From Zygnema cylindricum (taxonomy: Eukaryota; Streptophyta; Zygnematophyceae; Zygnematales; Zygnemataceae): a stretch of DNA of 28,714 bases. Shown one piece after another: positions 1 to 10,508 of this stretch; positions within the stretch are counted from its first letter, which is position 1, and each line of letters begins with the position of its first letter. The notes beneath the pieces were generated by a model. The model was given only the letters and a program-made list of their open reading frames with translations, did no database searches and was not told the origin of the DNA. Location of the stretch: the NCBI GenBank assembly GCA_037447655.1, contig JBBHKE010002382.1:1-28714 (forward strand). Reading direction: 5' to 3'. Both the position numbers and the translations under genes were made by a program.

Positions 1-9
1 TTTCTACAG

Positions 10-338
10 GTTGCCGTCCTTTCAGCTTTGGAAGATGCCGGATTGTTTACCACTGGCACTGTGAATAAGGAAAAGGTATACCTTATATACCCCTTTATAC
101 TTATTGTACCTTTCATACTCCTTAATACCTTTTATACCTTTTATAATCTTTTATACTTACAAATGTTTTCGGCTGTATTCGGGGAAGGTATTCAAGTATT
201 TTTGGCTGTATTTGGCGGAGGTTTTTTCTTGTGCAGGTACTTTTTTGTAGTACAAGTATTGGCGTGGTCTCTTTCGTGAGACAGTTGGAGCCTGACTGGC
301 ACGTGGATTCCTCGGAAAAAACCATCTCAGAGCTTAAG
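10..338 (+). CDS. Two internal exons of an unidentified gene entering from the left edge
   Basis: Exon one (10-75) follows a TTTCTACAG acceptor and ends at a GTATAC donor. It reads VAVLSALEDAGLFTTG then TVNKEK. Exon two (285-338) follows GTGAGACAG and ends at a GTAAGA donor, reading LEPDWHVDSSEKTISELK. Lengths of 66 and 54 nt keep both exons in phase 0, and the joined frame is open, which supports real splicing. The intron (76-284) is T-rich with TATACC-type repeats. The start of the gene lies outside the window. I do not recognise the family. The peptide is hydrophilic, with no membrane segment or known motif. It may continue in a candidate exon at 1193-1297. Confidence 0.5.
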
Positions 339-344
339 GTAAGA

Positions 345-880
345 CCCCGCCCTCATTCTCCCTTCATTTTTCCTTCATCTTGCATTCGTTTTCCCTTCAT
401 CTTCCATTCATTTCCTTTCATTTAACCTGCATTTTCCATTTGTTTTCCCTTCGTTTTCCCTTCATTTTCCTTTATTCTCCCATCGTTTTCACTTCATTTT
501 CCATTCGTTTTCCTTTCCATTATAAAGTCATTTTATTCTCATTCATGTTCTAACTCAGAAGTTAAAGGCCATTTTCACATTCTTCTTTTAAGTTAGTGAC
601 CTTTTCCCTTGTTTTTTTTCAAGTTAAAAGCCATTTTTCCCATACTTAAAATTAGCTATTAGTAAGACCCATTTCCCATTCTTTTTTTGAGTTCAAGGTC
701 ATTTTTTTTTAAAAGCCTTTTTTCACATACTTTTTCTGACTCAAGAGCCACGTTTTTGCCCATTCTTCTTTTTAAGTTAAAAGTTAAAGCCATATTTTTT
801 GCATATTTTTTCAAAGTTTAAAGTCGTTTTTCCCATTTCTCTTTTACATTAATAGCTAATTTTCCGATTCACTATTGAAG
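345..880. repeat. Degenerate short tandem repeats filling the first gene's intron
   Basis: Two repeat types run one after the other. From about 345 to 530 a C/T-rich word of the CATTTTCC-CTTC type recurs about every 12-25 bases. From about 540 to 880 a longer degenerate unit built on AAGTTAAAAGCCATTTTTCCCAT recurs. Both strands are full of stops, so the DNA looks intronic. The repeats have diverged and appear old. Confidence 0.55.
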
Positions 881-1192
881 TTAAGCAAAGCAGTCTTTTT
901 TTCCATTTCTTTGAAACAATTTGTCCCCTTTTCCTCATTTTTCTCAACTTTGTTTGCTCATTTTTTTCTTTTTTACTTTAAGAAATCCTTCTCCATGAAA
1001 AAAGCTTAACATTCTTAAAACATTTTTGGACTCCTAACCTTTTTGTTCACCCTTAAAAAACCTTTTTTTTAAATCTAAAGTATTTTGTTGACATAAAGTC
1101 AAATACAAATACCACAAATTCATTACACAAATTTTCCGTTAATCCGCGTTTCTTTGGTTCCTAATTTTTAGTTTTATGCTTAAAATTTGCAG

Positions 1193-1297
1193 CGATTCAT
1201 AAGAAATCAACTTTGGATATCCCCTATTGGGATTCACGATATGGGTCCCACGGTAGTATCCACTCCTACTCTAGGGAGTTACTTCGGTTTTCCTTGA
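1193..1297 (+). CDS. Candidate terminal exon of the same unidentified gene
   Basis: After an AAAATTTGCAG acceptor at 1182-1192, a phase-0 frame stays open for 34 codons to a TGA at 1295-1297. Its middle reads LWISPIGIHDMGPTVVS and it ends in GSYFGFP. The phase matches the exon ending at 338, and base composition is less AT-skewed here than in the 850 bp before it. No function can be assigned. The inferred 854-nt intron is longer than the one before it, so this exon could belong elsewhere or be chance. Confidence 0.33.
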   Translation, partial: RFIRNQLWISPIGIHDMGPTVVSTPTLGSYFGFP

Positions 1298-1600
1298 AAA
1301 TGTTTTTTTTTTAAATGATTTTAAAAAAAAATGCATTTTTTTTGGTATTCCGGGTTTCAAATCTTTGAAGTTGGGTTTAACTTTTCAAAAAAGTTGCGGT
1401 TTTTCTCGTATTCCAATTTTAAAACTTTTCCGAAACGTTTGTTTTTCCTCTTTTTTCTTTGTTTTCGTATTACGGTTTTTAATAGGATTTACAAAGTAGT
1501 TCCTTTTAATGTTTGTAAGGTATCATTTGTAAATCTTGTTGTATTAAAGCATGTTTTGAGAGATTTTTTTTAGGAAGATTTTTTTTCTTTTTTTTTAGCT

Positions 1601-1800
1601 TTGCAAGAGAGAACAGGAGAGGGGGGGAGGAAGAGAGAAAAAGAGAGGGAAAAGAAGAGGGAAAAGGAGAGGGAGAGGGAAAGGGAGAGGGAGAGGGAAA
1701 GGGAGGGGGAGAGGGAAAGGGAGAGGGAGAGGGAAAAAGAGGGAGAGGGAAAAGGAGAAGGAGGAAAAGTAGAGGGAGGGGGAAGAAGAGAGGGAGAGAG
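1601..1800. repeat. Purine-only GGGAGA/GGGAAA minisatellite
   Basis: The plus strand is almost purely A/G for about 200 bases, made of GGGAGA and GGGAAA hexamers in mixed order. Open frames here (Arg/Glu repeats on plus, Ser/Leu/Pro repeats on minus) follow from the six-base period and are not taken as genes. Such homopurine-homopyrimidine tracts can form triplex or slipped structures. Confidence 0.9.
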
Positions 1801-3611
1801 GATACAAGTGCGAATTTGTGTTTTAAATTGTAATGTAGGGAAGGTTTTGTATATAACTTTCAAGACTCTTTTATTACTGGGTGGAACAATTCACAAAAAA
1901 AATCAGAATTTTCTTTCGCTGCTTTATTGACAATGAATATCTTTTGCAAAAAACTATGATATTTCTTGAAGGTAAGAGTACAGTGTGAAAGGAAAGAGAT
2001 ATCGGAGAATAAGATTAAAGATAAGAGAGAGGCGAGTCATGGCAAATAAGAATATGAAAGCAAAGAGAAAAGTCTAGCAGAGAAGTTCAAAGAAAGAAGC
2101 AGCGGGGGAGAAGGATTTCTCATTATAATCGGTGAATAGAATATAGAACGATGAACAATTTTAAGTATTAAAAAGTTTAGCTTTAAATTTTGGCCTTTTG
2201 TCCATAAGGTGTTGATAGTAAAAGAACGGACACATTTATTGGCATTGATATTCGATCAATATTCTATCCGTTCGTGCCATTGAGGTATCCCTCGCTTACA
2301 TGTTTTGTTCGGTTGGTACGATGCGGGTTTGTGTTTGAAGGTTGAAAATTTTCAAAGATTCTTAATGCGCAAAATCTAATGTAGCATCTTTACGAGTGAA
2401 CGACGTGTAATATTTGTACGGATGTAGTAAATAGTGGTATTTGGATGTATGTACTACATCATTATACGAACTGCGCCGTAATGTTTTAACAACCCAATAT
2501 TTTTCCACCAAGTTAATAAATATCTTTCACTATTCGAAAGCACATGGTGTGGGGTTGTAATCGCTCTTCCATCGTGGATCGTATTTTATTTCTCCAAATA
2601 TACCAATTGTACACGTCCAAACACGAGCCATATATTAGATAGAATAAGTGATTGCGTAAAAATGGGAGAAATCATAAAATCGGACTGTCAAAGTTGTCGA
2701 CTAGGAGCTTGGAGAATCTCGGCATGTCTTTACTAAAACATGTTTAATATATAAATAAAAAAAAGTACGGTGTGGTATGAAAATGTAAGGTAATGAACGA
2801 CCTCAATTTTCAGTTGATGGAGGTTCACCTTTAGAGTAGATTGGTTACACTACAGCCACAAAAGACAAAAAACCGTAAAATATCAAAAGGTACAACTAAT
2901 GACATTTAATGATAAAGTCGGCGGATAATAAAATTGGTAATGCAAATAATATTTTATTCATTAAATCTAAACGAAAGAAACAGCCAACGTACACCAAGTA
3001 CACAAAAACCCAAGCCTACAACAAGCACAATGTATTAGCATAGTGTCAGGGTATTCGTACACGAACAATGAATTAATATGAATCGACTTAAAATAAACAT
3101 GTAACAAACGATATTGAACTAGGAAATAAAATAAACATTAAAGTACAACTTAAGAAAGTACCTTTCACTACACAATTTATTGTTGTTAGCGGGAAGAACA
3201 ATTATTTGGTCGTAGTTTGCTTTGACCAGAAATTTGAATTTATGTTCATTAACAGTAAAATGTAACTCACGCTGATATAGAAAGTTATAGTGTTAACCAC
3301 TTAACATTTTGTACGTATAAACTAGCGTTTTGTACGACAAGTCTTGTTTCATGCAGATCATTTAGGTGACATCTCATTTTAACCAAGTGAAATGTATTGC
3401 GCATGTAAATTGATTTTAAATAGTCGTAAGTTGTTAGAAATAGCATGAACACTGCTTGATGTAAACCATTAATTAGTAAAAAATAACCAAATATATTGTT
3501 AAATATTACTGTAATTTGTTTTTTTTGTACGGTTTCCAAACCCCACAAGTACATCACTTGGTAGATGTTGTCAAGGTGGTAAAAAAAAGTTGATTCTAAG
3601 TCAGCGTATAA
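1801..3611. other. AT-rich intergenic DNA with no supported gene
   Basis: I see no convincing exon, RNA gene or element. Short open frames, such as 90 codons on the minus strand at 3285-3557, have AT-driven composition and no recognisable motif. At 2816-2835 the word TGATGGAGGTTCACC is the reverse complement of GGTGAACCTCCATCA at 18310-18324, so a scrap of dispersed repeat may be present. Confidence 0.5.
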
Positions 3612-3775
3612 CTACAAAGTGGACACACAAATTTTCGTTTAGTGTTAAAATTAATGTTAGTGGATTTTTTTATTTATTTCGACTATTATTCAGAAAATAA
3701 CATTAGTAACACTAAACTAACGCTCACACTATTTTTTCTTTAACGTGAATAATAATGGGCGCCGTGGTTACACAC
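3612..3775. mobile_element. Decayed small inverted-repeat element (MITE-like)
   Basis: The right part reads ACGTGAATAATAATGGGCGCC then GTGG. It resembles the ends of the small elements at 18507-18702 and 10076-10284. Inside, TTTAGTGTTAAAATTAATGTTAGTG faces CATTAGTAACACTAAAC as an imperfect inverted repeat. The left terminus is not clear, so this is either a truncated copy or an older subfamily member. Confidence 0.4.
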
Positions 3776-4127
3776 CTAAAATTGAACTTCAACAACAGGA
3801 TAAAAGTCGCACCTGTGTCGATGTTTCCATGTTTCTTTTATTGATAAAAGATTTTAGTGGCGTCGCACATTTTTTTTTTTAAACCAAACATTAATGTTCA
3901 ATGGCACTTCGTCACGGAATTAGAGAATGGTAAAGAATTGGAGTCGAGTTTTACACTTACAATTGAGGGAACGAGAGATTGCTAAGTTTGCTAAGTATGA
4001 AGTGTTTGTTACAGGAAGACCAAAGTTGTGTCTTTTGTGAAAAGTGAAAGGGTTCCCACGATGAGGGGGATTAAGAGGGAGACTATTAAGATACATTGTG
4101 CGAATAGGCAAATCGACCCCGTTCACG

Positions 4128-5060
4128 TCAATATGTTTGCTTCAATTTTTCGTACGTTTTGGCAGTATGTAAGTTATTCCGTGCGCGGCCCTTAATACCG
4201 TGCGACCTTTCCAATGCACGTTGTGTTTCGGTGAAATATGTTTTGGTAGGTTGTAAGGCAGTGGCCCATGTGTTAAAGTAAGGGTTTTTTTGTCGTTTTA
4301 GCAAAAAATGGGATTTCCAACGAGAAAATCTTACGCCGTACGAAAAATGTGTGAGAACCAATTTGCGTCCTCTTTGGTGTTATCATCATTTCGGTCCACT
4401 TCCACGTCATTCCGGATCATCTTTAAACTTCTAATGAAATCTGACTCGCGAGGCGATTTTATTTAAAGGAATAGTGGATTGACGAATAGGAAACGTTTTT
4501 GCACGCGTCAAACGTTTTCGATTTTTTTGCACGAGGTAGAGTACACGCTATTTTTTCCCTTGCTCGTCACGCGCGTGTACGTAGGAAAACGACAAGCATG
4601 TACGTAAAAAAAATCGCAGGGGTCTCGGATCTCCACTTTCATTTATGGGTCCTTTGCAAAAGTTTACGTCGTCCTCGTCTCTCCCCCTCTTTCTCAATCT
4701 ACCGCTCATCTTTCTCTCTTCTTTGCATGAAATACAACAATAATGGTATAAAATGAAAAAGCTTTTTTTTTTTTTTAATACCTTTGGTCGTAGTTTGATG
4801 GCATATCGAGTGATAAATGATAAAATAAAGGAATCAGGAAGCCATGGCGGAAATTTAAGTATTAATGACGTCACAAGGTAGCATAACTTTGCTATGTCAT
4901 AAAACATTAAACAATATACAATGTCACAAAAAACTCGACGTCTACAACCGTCGGTGTTTTTGTAGACGTCATCAATTTTAGGAGATTTCGTAGTCGTCTA
5001 CAACTATCGCTCATTTTGTAGACGTCTACAACTGCTACATATTAAAAGTAACGAAGGCCC
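4128..5060 (+). repeat. Dispersed long repeat, single-arm copy of the 14.7-16.3 kb palindrome
   Basis: Collinear blocks match the palindrome: GTTAAAGTAAGGG and TTGTCGTTTT near 4272-4300, GGTCCACTTCCACG near 4394, AATCGCAGGGGTCTCGGA near 4611, CCATGGCGG near 4842, and TACAATGTCACAAAAAACTC then GACGTCTACAAC near 4917-4948. The block at 4499-4700 is so similar to the reverse complement of 15100-15310 that both conceptually translate with the shared string KKIAGVSDLHFH. I take this as conserved DNA, because no long frame is kept. The 3' part is rich in GACGTC and contains the 16-bp palindrome TTGTAGACGTCTACAA near 5022. Confidence 0.7.
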
Positions 5061-6198
5061 AAGTAACGATTTCGTTCTTGGACACAGGAACTCTTTAAAA
5101 AGTACAACGGCTTCGCTAAAATCCAAAGTAACATTCCAAAGTTTCGGTTACATGGGCACACCGCCTAAGTGTGTTTGACTCGCAGTTTATGTACGGTATT
5201 TTTGTCTCTTGTGTGTAAAGTGGAGGTCCTCCGGTCTAGAAAACAATGAAAATATGTCTTTGACAAGTTACGTCAAAGTGAACTCTTTATTTCAAAAAGT
5301 TGCGATGGTAAAACCATCTTTGTACAAAAGGGGTAAAAATTTTAAGACTACAAGAGTCACAAGAATGTAAGCTGCATCTAAAAGATTAAAACAAACAAAA
5401 CAACATTAACAAAAACAAATATCCAAAACAAAATACCAAGTTTGACCACCTACAAAAGTAATAAACCTAGTAAGGAGTCCACCGAAACTTCGGTAGAAAG
5501 TTATTCAATCTAGTTGTGGAGTGAGGTGTGTAATTCCCAATTTGTTTTATTCCCTGTAGTCCATTTTTCAACAAGTTGCGCCATTTTGATTTTCTTATCC
5601 TTTTTCGCTCCAATCTTTGCTGCTTTAAACTGCACATTCCATGTACCATAAAACCGTAAAACCTTTTTTAAGACTCAATTATTTCAACAGAAAAATGAAA
5701 GGATTCTATGACAATGGTAAGACCAAAACGTACAAGATAACACAAAAACAAGATAAAGACAAAAATGATGAATTACGGAGAAAAGGGACAAAGAAAAGTA
5801 AGGACAAAAACCGAAAAGGACAAAAGCAAAAGAGGAAAAAACTGAAACAGTTTTACAGAACTGGCACAGTAGGACAGATATGTCGATTAGGTGAAAACGA
5901 CAAGAAAATTTGTTACGATTCAAGATTATTAGGGTTCTTAGAGTCTTTTAATCATTGTTAGAGGTTTTTATGGATTCTTTAGGGTTTTAACTGCCGTACT
6001 GGCAATAGATTGTAAGAGTAAAGATACTTGCAAGTGATGTGTAGAATTAAAGAGAAAAATAAAACTAGTGTGTTAAAAGGATAGACCAAAGGCCTTTTAA
6101 AAAGTTGCTAGGTTCGACTAGAAGAGAGTGTATGTTAAAACAGAATGGATATACATTTTTTTTGTCAAGGATTATTTTAAGATGAATTGCATCGGGAC
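5061..6198. other. Non-coding stretch downstream of the glycosyltransferase gene
   Basis: No supported gene. A 106-codon frame on the plus strand at 5641-5961 is Lys-rich because of a degenerate GACAAAA repeat at about 5735-5850. A similar AC/A-rich patch lies inside intron 2 of the neighbouring gene at 6905-7010. Direct TTAGGGTT words near 5926 and 5979 are isolated. In the minus direction, CTCTTCTAG near 6120 could be an acceptor for one more exon of the gene ending at 6199, but its frame does not join cleanly. Confidence 0.5.
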
Positions 6199-8213
6199 TT
6201 ACCCAAAAAAAAAAAAGGTGGTGTCATCTTTTGAATGGAATCGGTCCATCTCCGGTAAAATAAAAGAACATTTATCTCCAGAAGAAACTTTGTAATTAAT
6301 TACGGTACCATTTCCGTACTGTGCTGCCGCAAGTCCAAAAGTACTAACAGGACTCATAAGCGAAATTAAATATTGCGATCGGCTCATTAAGTAAAATTCT
6401 GCCATTGTAGGAAGCGGAAATGTACTGTTTCCTTTCACCGTATGGTCAACTTTTCCGGTAGAAAAATAACACACACCTTCTTGTCTTATTAGCTCTACAA
6501 ACTGCGGTCTCAGCAATGCAATTCACTATCGGTCGCTAGAAAAATGTTAAGTATCGGATTTGGGTCGTCTTTTGTGACGAGATCTTTTCTAATTTTTCCA
6601 AACATTTCTGTAAGACATTTCCAAAACTTTGACGCAAGCAGTTGATCTTGGCCTTCTTTTTCTCTTTGAGCTAATTCCTCTTGATGGTCAACACATTCAT
6701 TGTCGCCTTTCTCGCATGTTTTACGACCTCTTTCAATAGCACTGCACGAAAAAAAAGCAAAAAAACATAGAGAAGGAAAGTAAAACCGTAAAAAAAATTG
6801 GTTACGGTAGATAGAACGACGACGAGCTTTTATCCTTTCTAAATTCCAACAGTTTTTTTTTTTTTTTGTGAGAATTGGGAGGATCCCAAGACGACCCAGG
6901 ACAGCTCACAATTGAAAAACAAAAAGAAACAAAGGCGAAAAAAGAACATTGCGGACAAAACACAAAAGTCACCGACAAAAATCGATCAAAAACAACAATA
7001 TGAACAACAAAATAGTAACAAGAAAGCAAAATCAGAGTGAAAAGGAAGAGAAGTTTGGGATTTACTGTACCTCCCTGTTGTCCGAATATGAACAGCAATA
7101 TCAAAATTTAATCGTAATTGTGACCCATCAGGGATAGGAGGAGCTTGACTCTCTCCCACACCTTTGAGATTTTCCAATATAGCTTCACCCACAATTTCAC
7201 GAGACCCGTTTAAAAGATATGGCATGGCTCTCGTGTAAATGCACGACGTTGCTTCACAATTAAGTGACTTGAAGACACATGTTCGAAGAGTAGGATTTTT
7301 AATCCAATAATCGTCGAAGGTTCTAACAGATCTTGTTGTCATTATGGGCATATCATAATTTAACGTTTCCGTAAAGTTCCTACGTATCCAACCCGCGAGA
7401 GGATAAGGCTTCCACTTTTTTAATAATTTCGTTTGACTCAAATCTTTGTCGTCATTAATGTTATCAATATTGCAATAAAACGTTTTACAAAGAAACTCGA
7501 CAGCCTGCAACAACACTAAGAAAAAGTCATTAAGGGTTGCCAATTATCCAAAATAACTGCTGTCGAGTTTTTCTTGTTTCCAATGCTTAGAGATGGTCTG
7601 GTTCTTCATTTCAATTCAATTAAAACCTTGCACATTTATTCAAGCCCCGTTGATAAATCTCTTTGAGAATTGTTGTGAAAATCTGACATCATTGAATACA
7701 ATTGAATTTGATGTAATTTAAAACAAATTCTGAATTGACTTCCTTTTGCAATGACATAAAAACAGTCTTAAACAGTATTACATTGACATCGTAATAATTC
7801 CTCTCAGCAAATTCAGTATTTCACAAAAAACACCTTGTGATGTTTACTGCACCAGTACACTCTGATTCGCTTGTAAAATGTAAAGAATCTATAACTATGA
7901 GGATTGTGTTAATGTTACTAAATTGAATATGAATGATGGATTTTATTATTAGTGTTATGAATGTAATCAATCCTATTGAGAATCTGTGGCGGATCGTATA
8001 GTTCACCTTCTTGTAGCCAGTTCCGCTAATAATCAAAAGCCTCCTTCCCGTCAGAAGACTATAAACAAAAGAGCTTTTGTACCCGGAAAGAGTATTTCCA
8101 AGGCCATGCCTTGGGAGAATAACCAGAAAAGCCTCTCCTGGAACACTTAAATTGTTAGAGGAGGTGATTGGATTCTTGCTTTCTTGTCGTGACATGACCC
8201 GCTGGGGAAGCAT
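6199..8213 (-). CDS. GT37-like fucosyltransferase gene, three exons, frameshifted in the last exon
   Basis: Probable Golgi glycosyltransferase moving fucose from GDP-fucose to a glycan. Exons are 8007-8213, 7071-7504 and 6199-6741. The introns (7505-8006, GTGAAC...GTTGCAG, phase 0; 6742-7070, GTACAG...CGTGCAG, phase 2) join in frame. Residues 34-61 hold PRHGLGNTLSGYKSSFVYSL then LTGRRLLI, as in the N-terminal motif of plant xyloglucan fucosyltransferases. HIRTTGS (208-214) fits the family HxR peptide, and FLATDS (281-286) precedes the C-terminal lobe. The distal part has AEFYLMSRSQYLISLMSPVS followed by TFG, matching the family's S/D-x-L-I-S...W/V-STFG block. A tandem GCAAT duplication (6513-6522) causes a TGA after residue 290. 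Ignoring the extra 5 bp, the frame runs exactly to the TAA at 6199 (392 codons). A GTAAGT at the 3' end could instead be a donor to a further exon. No signal anchor follows the ATG at 8213, but the open frame extends upstream to 8309 with FLFSSLFLS, so a 5' exon may be missing. Confidence 0.8.
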
Positions 8214-8339
8214 GGCATTACCACAAAATTCCTTACTTTGGGAAAGAAATAAAGACGAAAATAGAAAATTTGAGGCAAGATTCCCCAGGACGGCACATGG
8301 ACATGGACTTCATACCCACATCAGCATTAAATCAAGATT

Positions 8340-8560
8340 ATGAACACATTGACAATGACATCAAGCACCACATCGACATCGACATCGACTCACGTCAATG
8401 TTGACATTGACTCGATTGGCATTGACATTGACATTGGTGTTGGCATAGAAAATGACGTCAACATTGACATGATCATCGCCAGGAACAATTGCATTGACAT
8501 CAGCATTGACGTCAGTATTGGCGTGGAGATAGACATCGAAATCCATATCCGCATCCACAT
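8340..8560. repeat. GACATT/GACATC degenerate hexamer repeat in the 5' leader region
   Basis: About 220 bases are built from GACATTGACATC, GACATCGACATC and related hexamers, followed at 8561-8580 by (CCCT)n. Open frames on both strands (Ile/Asp on plus, Val/Asn/Met on minus) reflect the period and have no independent support. The repeat lies between the candidate promoter and the first ATG of the glycosyltransferase, so it would fall in the leader or a first intron. Confidence 0.75.
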
Positions 8561-8725
8561 CCCTCCCTCCCTCCCTCCCCAAGGAGAGAAGGATGACAAA
8601 AAAGTGATTGTCAACACCACAAGAATCCAAAATCCATGAGAAGACTCAAAAAATAAAGGACCAATCACATCATCTCATTTCTCAAAGGCGTCGAAAACTT
8701 CATTCCCATTCCCTCATCCTTTCCG

Positions 8726-8761
8726 CTTATAAGGCGTCAAATCCTTGCGGCTTCTGATTGG
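8726..8761 (-). promoter_or_regulatory. Candidate CCAAT/TATA core promoter of the glycosyltransferase gene
   Basis: Read on the minus strand, AGCCAATCAG (CCAAT box at 8757-8761) is followed about 25 bases later by CCTTATAAGC (TATA-like, 8726-8733). That order and spacing predict a start near 8700, some 490 bases before the ATG at 8213. A second CCAAT-type word lies at 8661. The location suits the gene, and no other gene nearby would use it. This is a pattern match only. Confidence 0.4.
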
Positions 8762-9759
8762 CTGTTGGTTTTTGTCACCTTGTGGCCCAAAAACCAGATT
8801 GCATTAGAAATTTACAAATAGATCTAAAAATGTTGTTTTTTGGCATATACTACATTTGGGTAAAAGTATACATTTTTTAAAAATTTGTGTAGTTTTTTTG
8901 GAACGGAAAAAACGTTTTTTGTCGTCGAACGAAAACAAAAATTGTCTTCAATATTTTCCGCATTCTTGAAAAAGGGAAGAAAAAATTCGACAAAAAACAT
9001 TGTTTTTTTAAATAAGTGTACGGCAATTGAGTTAATGTCGCAAAATACTGTCGTATACATTTAGAACTACTCGAAAAAAAAAAGCACTTCTTTTTTTAAA
9101 TTCATTTTGTTCGTTTTTCTCGCAATTTCAGAGTTGAAAGGCCGAAAAAAAAAAAAACATTTTTTTTTTCTCCTGCATTTTAGATCTGATTTTTTTTCCG
9201 AACGGCAGGAAGATTAAATAGACAAAAAAAAAAAAAAAACAAAAGAACTTCATGGTTTGTTGACAAGTAGCGTTGACTTTCTGCACTACTATTAAATCTC
9301 CCACACTATATTTATCCACAAAATGTCTCAAAAATTAATCATAAAAATACGGAAAAAACATCACAAAATTTTGTGGAAAATTATAAAATTTTGTCCTTCA
9401 TTTCCCAAAAATTTACTTTTCTTCTTCCATCCTGATCTCAGGCTGCCCGAAAAAGACAAAACAAATTGTACCTTGTCTTCATCTGCGTCCGTACACCACA
9501 CGCGCGACAGCAGCAGTAGCATCACGACCATCGTGGCACGTACGGAATGTGCGACATGTACGGAATGCGAGTTGAACTGAAGACTGGGAGTGTACGGTTG
9601 TCCGTACACTCTTAGCCGTACAGCCAGCCATGCGCCGTTTTAGGTCTAGAGCTCGACCAATGAGAAGGGAAGGATGGAGCCTCGTCCGATCCGTATTTTA
9701 CGCCTTTAATTTTTTTTGTTTGTATCTTTGTTTGTGTGTTTCTTTGTGTGTTTCTTTGT
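8762..9759. other. A/T-homopolymer-rich spacer with no supported gene
   Basis: Repeated runs of 8-17 A or T, for example at 9079, 9145, 9160 and 9224, interrupt every frame. Nothing resembling an exon or RNA gene is visible. CCGTACAC/GTACGG words cluster at 9489, 9540, 9558 and 9592-9622. Confidence 0.5.
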
Positions 9760-9854
9760 CCACGCGATGAGACAGGACAACCGATAGCAGTCGAAGACGA
9801 GGCCTGTCGGAGCAAACAAAGTGATAGGCATGGAGCTGCTGATAGAGGACAGAT

Positions 9855-9855
<1 letters not shown>
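9760..9855 (+). repeat. Module preceding the long GAT tract, copy 1
   Basis: Starts at CCACGCGATGAGACA and contains ACAACCGATAGCAGTCGAAG then ACGAGG and CTGCTGATAGAGGACAGATT, leading straight into (GAT)n. The same sequence precedes the shorter GAT tract at 11859-11923. Small indels separate the copies (GACAGGACAACC versus GACAACC; about 29 extra bases here before CTGCTGATAG). The GAT tract therefore moved or was duplicated with this flank. Confidence 0.8.
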
Positions 9856-10284
<429 letters not shown>

Positions 10285-10287
10285 CAC

Positions 10288-10508
10288 TACACCGTGTATC
10301 GCTATTAGTGTTAATATTTTTTTCGCCACTTAAAACATCTTTTCTCCGTACACAATTGTCCGATTTTCAATTTGAGACCGCCAATCGGAAGTTGAGAATG
10401 CTACCTTTCAATCGCAACCGTCAGATCTGAAATCGAATACGTATGTAAGGAGAAAAGATGTTTTAAGTAGCTAAAAAAATATCAACACTAATAGCGATTC
10501 ACGGTATA
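10288..10508 (+). mobile_element. Small inverted-repeat transposon (MITE), copy 1
   Basis: Left end TACACCGTGTATCGCTATTAGTGTTAATA; right end the matching TCAACACTAATAGCGATTCACGGTA. Subterminal arms ACTTAAAACATCTTTTCTCC and GGAGAAAAGATGTTTTAAGT pair exactly. The core (GACCGCCAATCGGAAGTTGAGA and so on) is also present in the copy at 11351-11575, but inverted. The terminal TA suggests a TA target site, as used by Tc1/mariner-type elements (inference). It lies 3 bp from the preceding element. Confidence 0.75.

Noticed and set aside
1570-1930. Arg/Glu-rich and Ser/Leu/Pro-rich open frames
   Set aside because: Composition and openness follow from the GGGAGA/GGGAAA hexamer repeat; there is no unique sequence or splice support.
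3285-3557. 90-codon minus frame with hydrophobic patches
   Set aside because: AT-rich composition explains Phe/Leu/Ile content; no family motif, splice context or neighbouring exon.
5641-5961. 106-codon Lys-rich plus frame
   Set aside because: The middle is a degenerate GACAAAA repeat; ends are AT-driven and there is no motif or promoter.
8340-8668. Overlapping frames of 89-99 codons on both strands, one with a hydrophobic stretch (ILVVLTITFLSSF)
   Set aside because: Driven by the GACATT hexamer repeat, and the hydrophobic one has no ATG before it and an upstream in-frame stop. A spliced signal anchor cannot be excluded, but nothing shows it.
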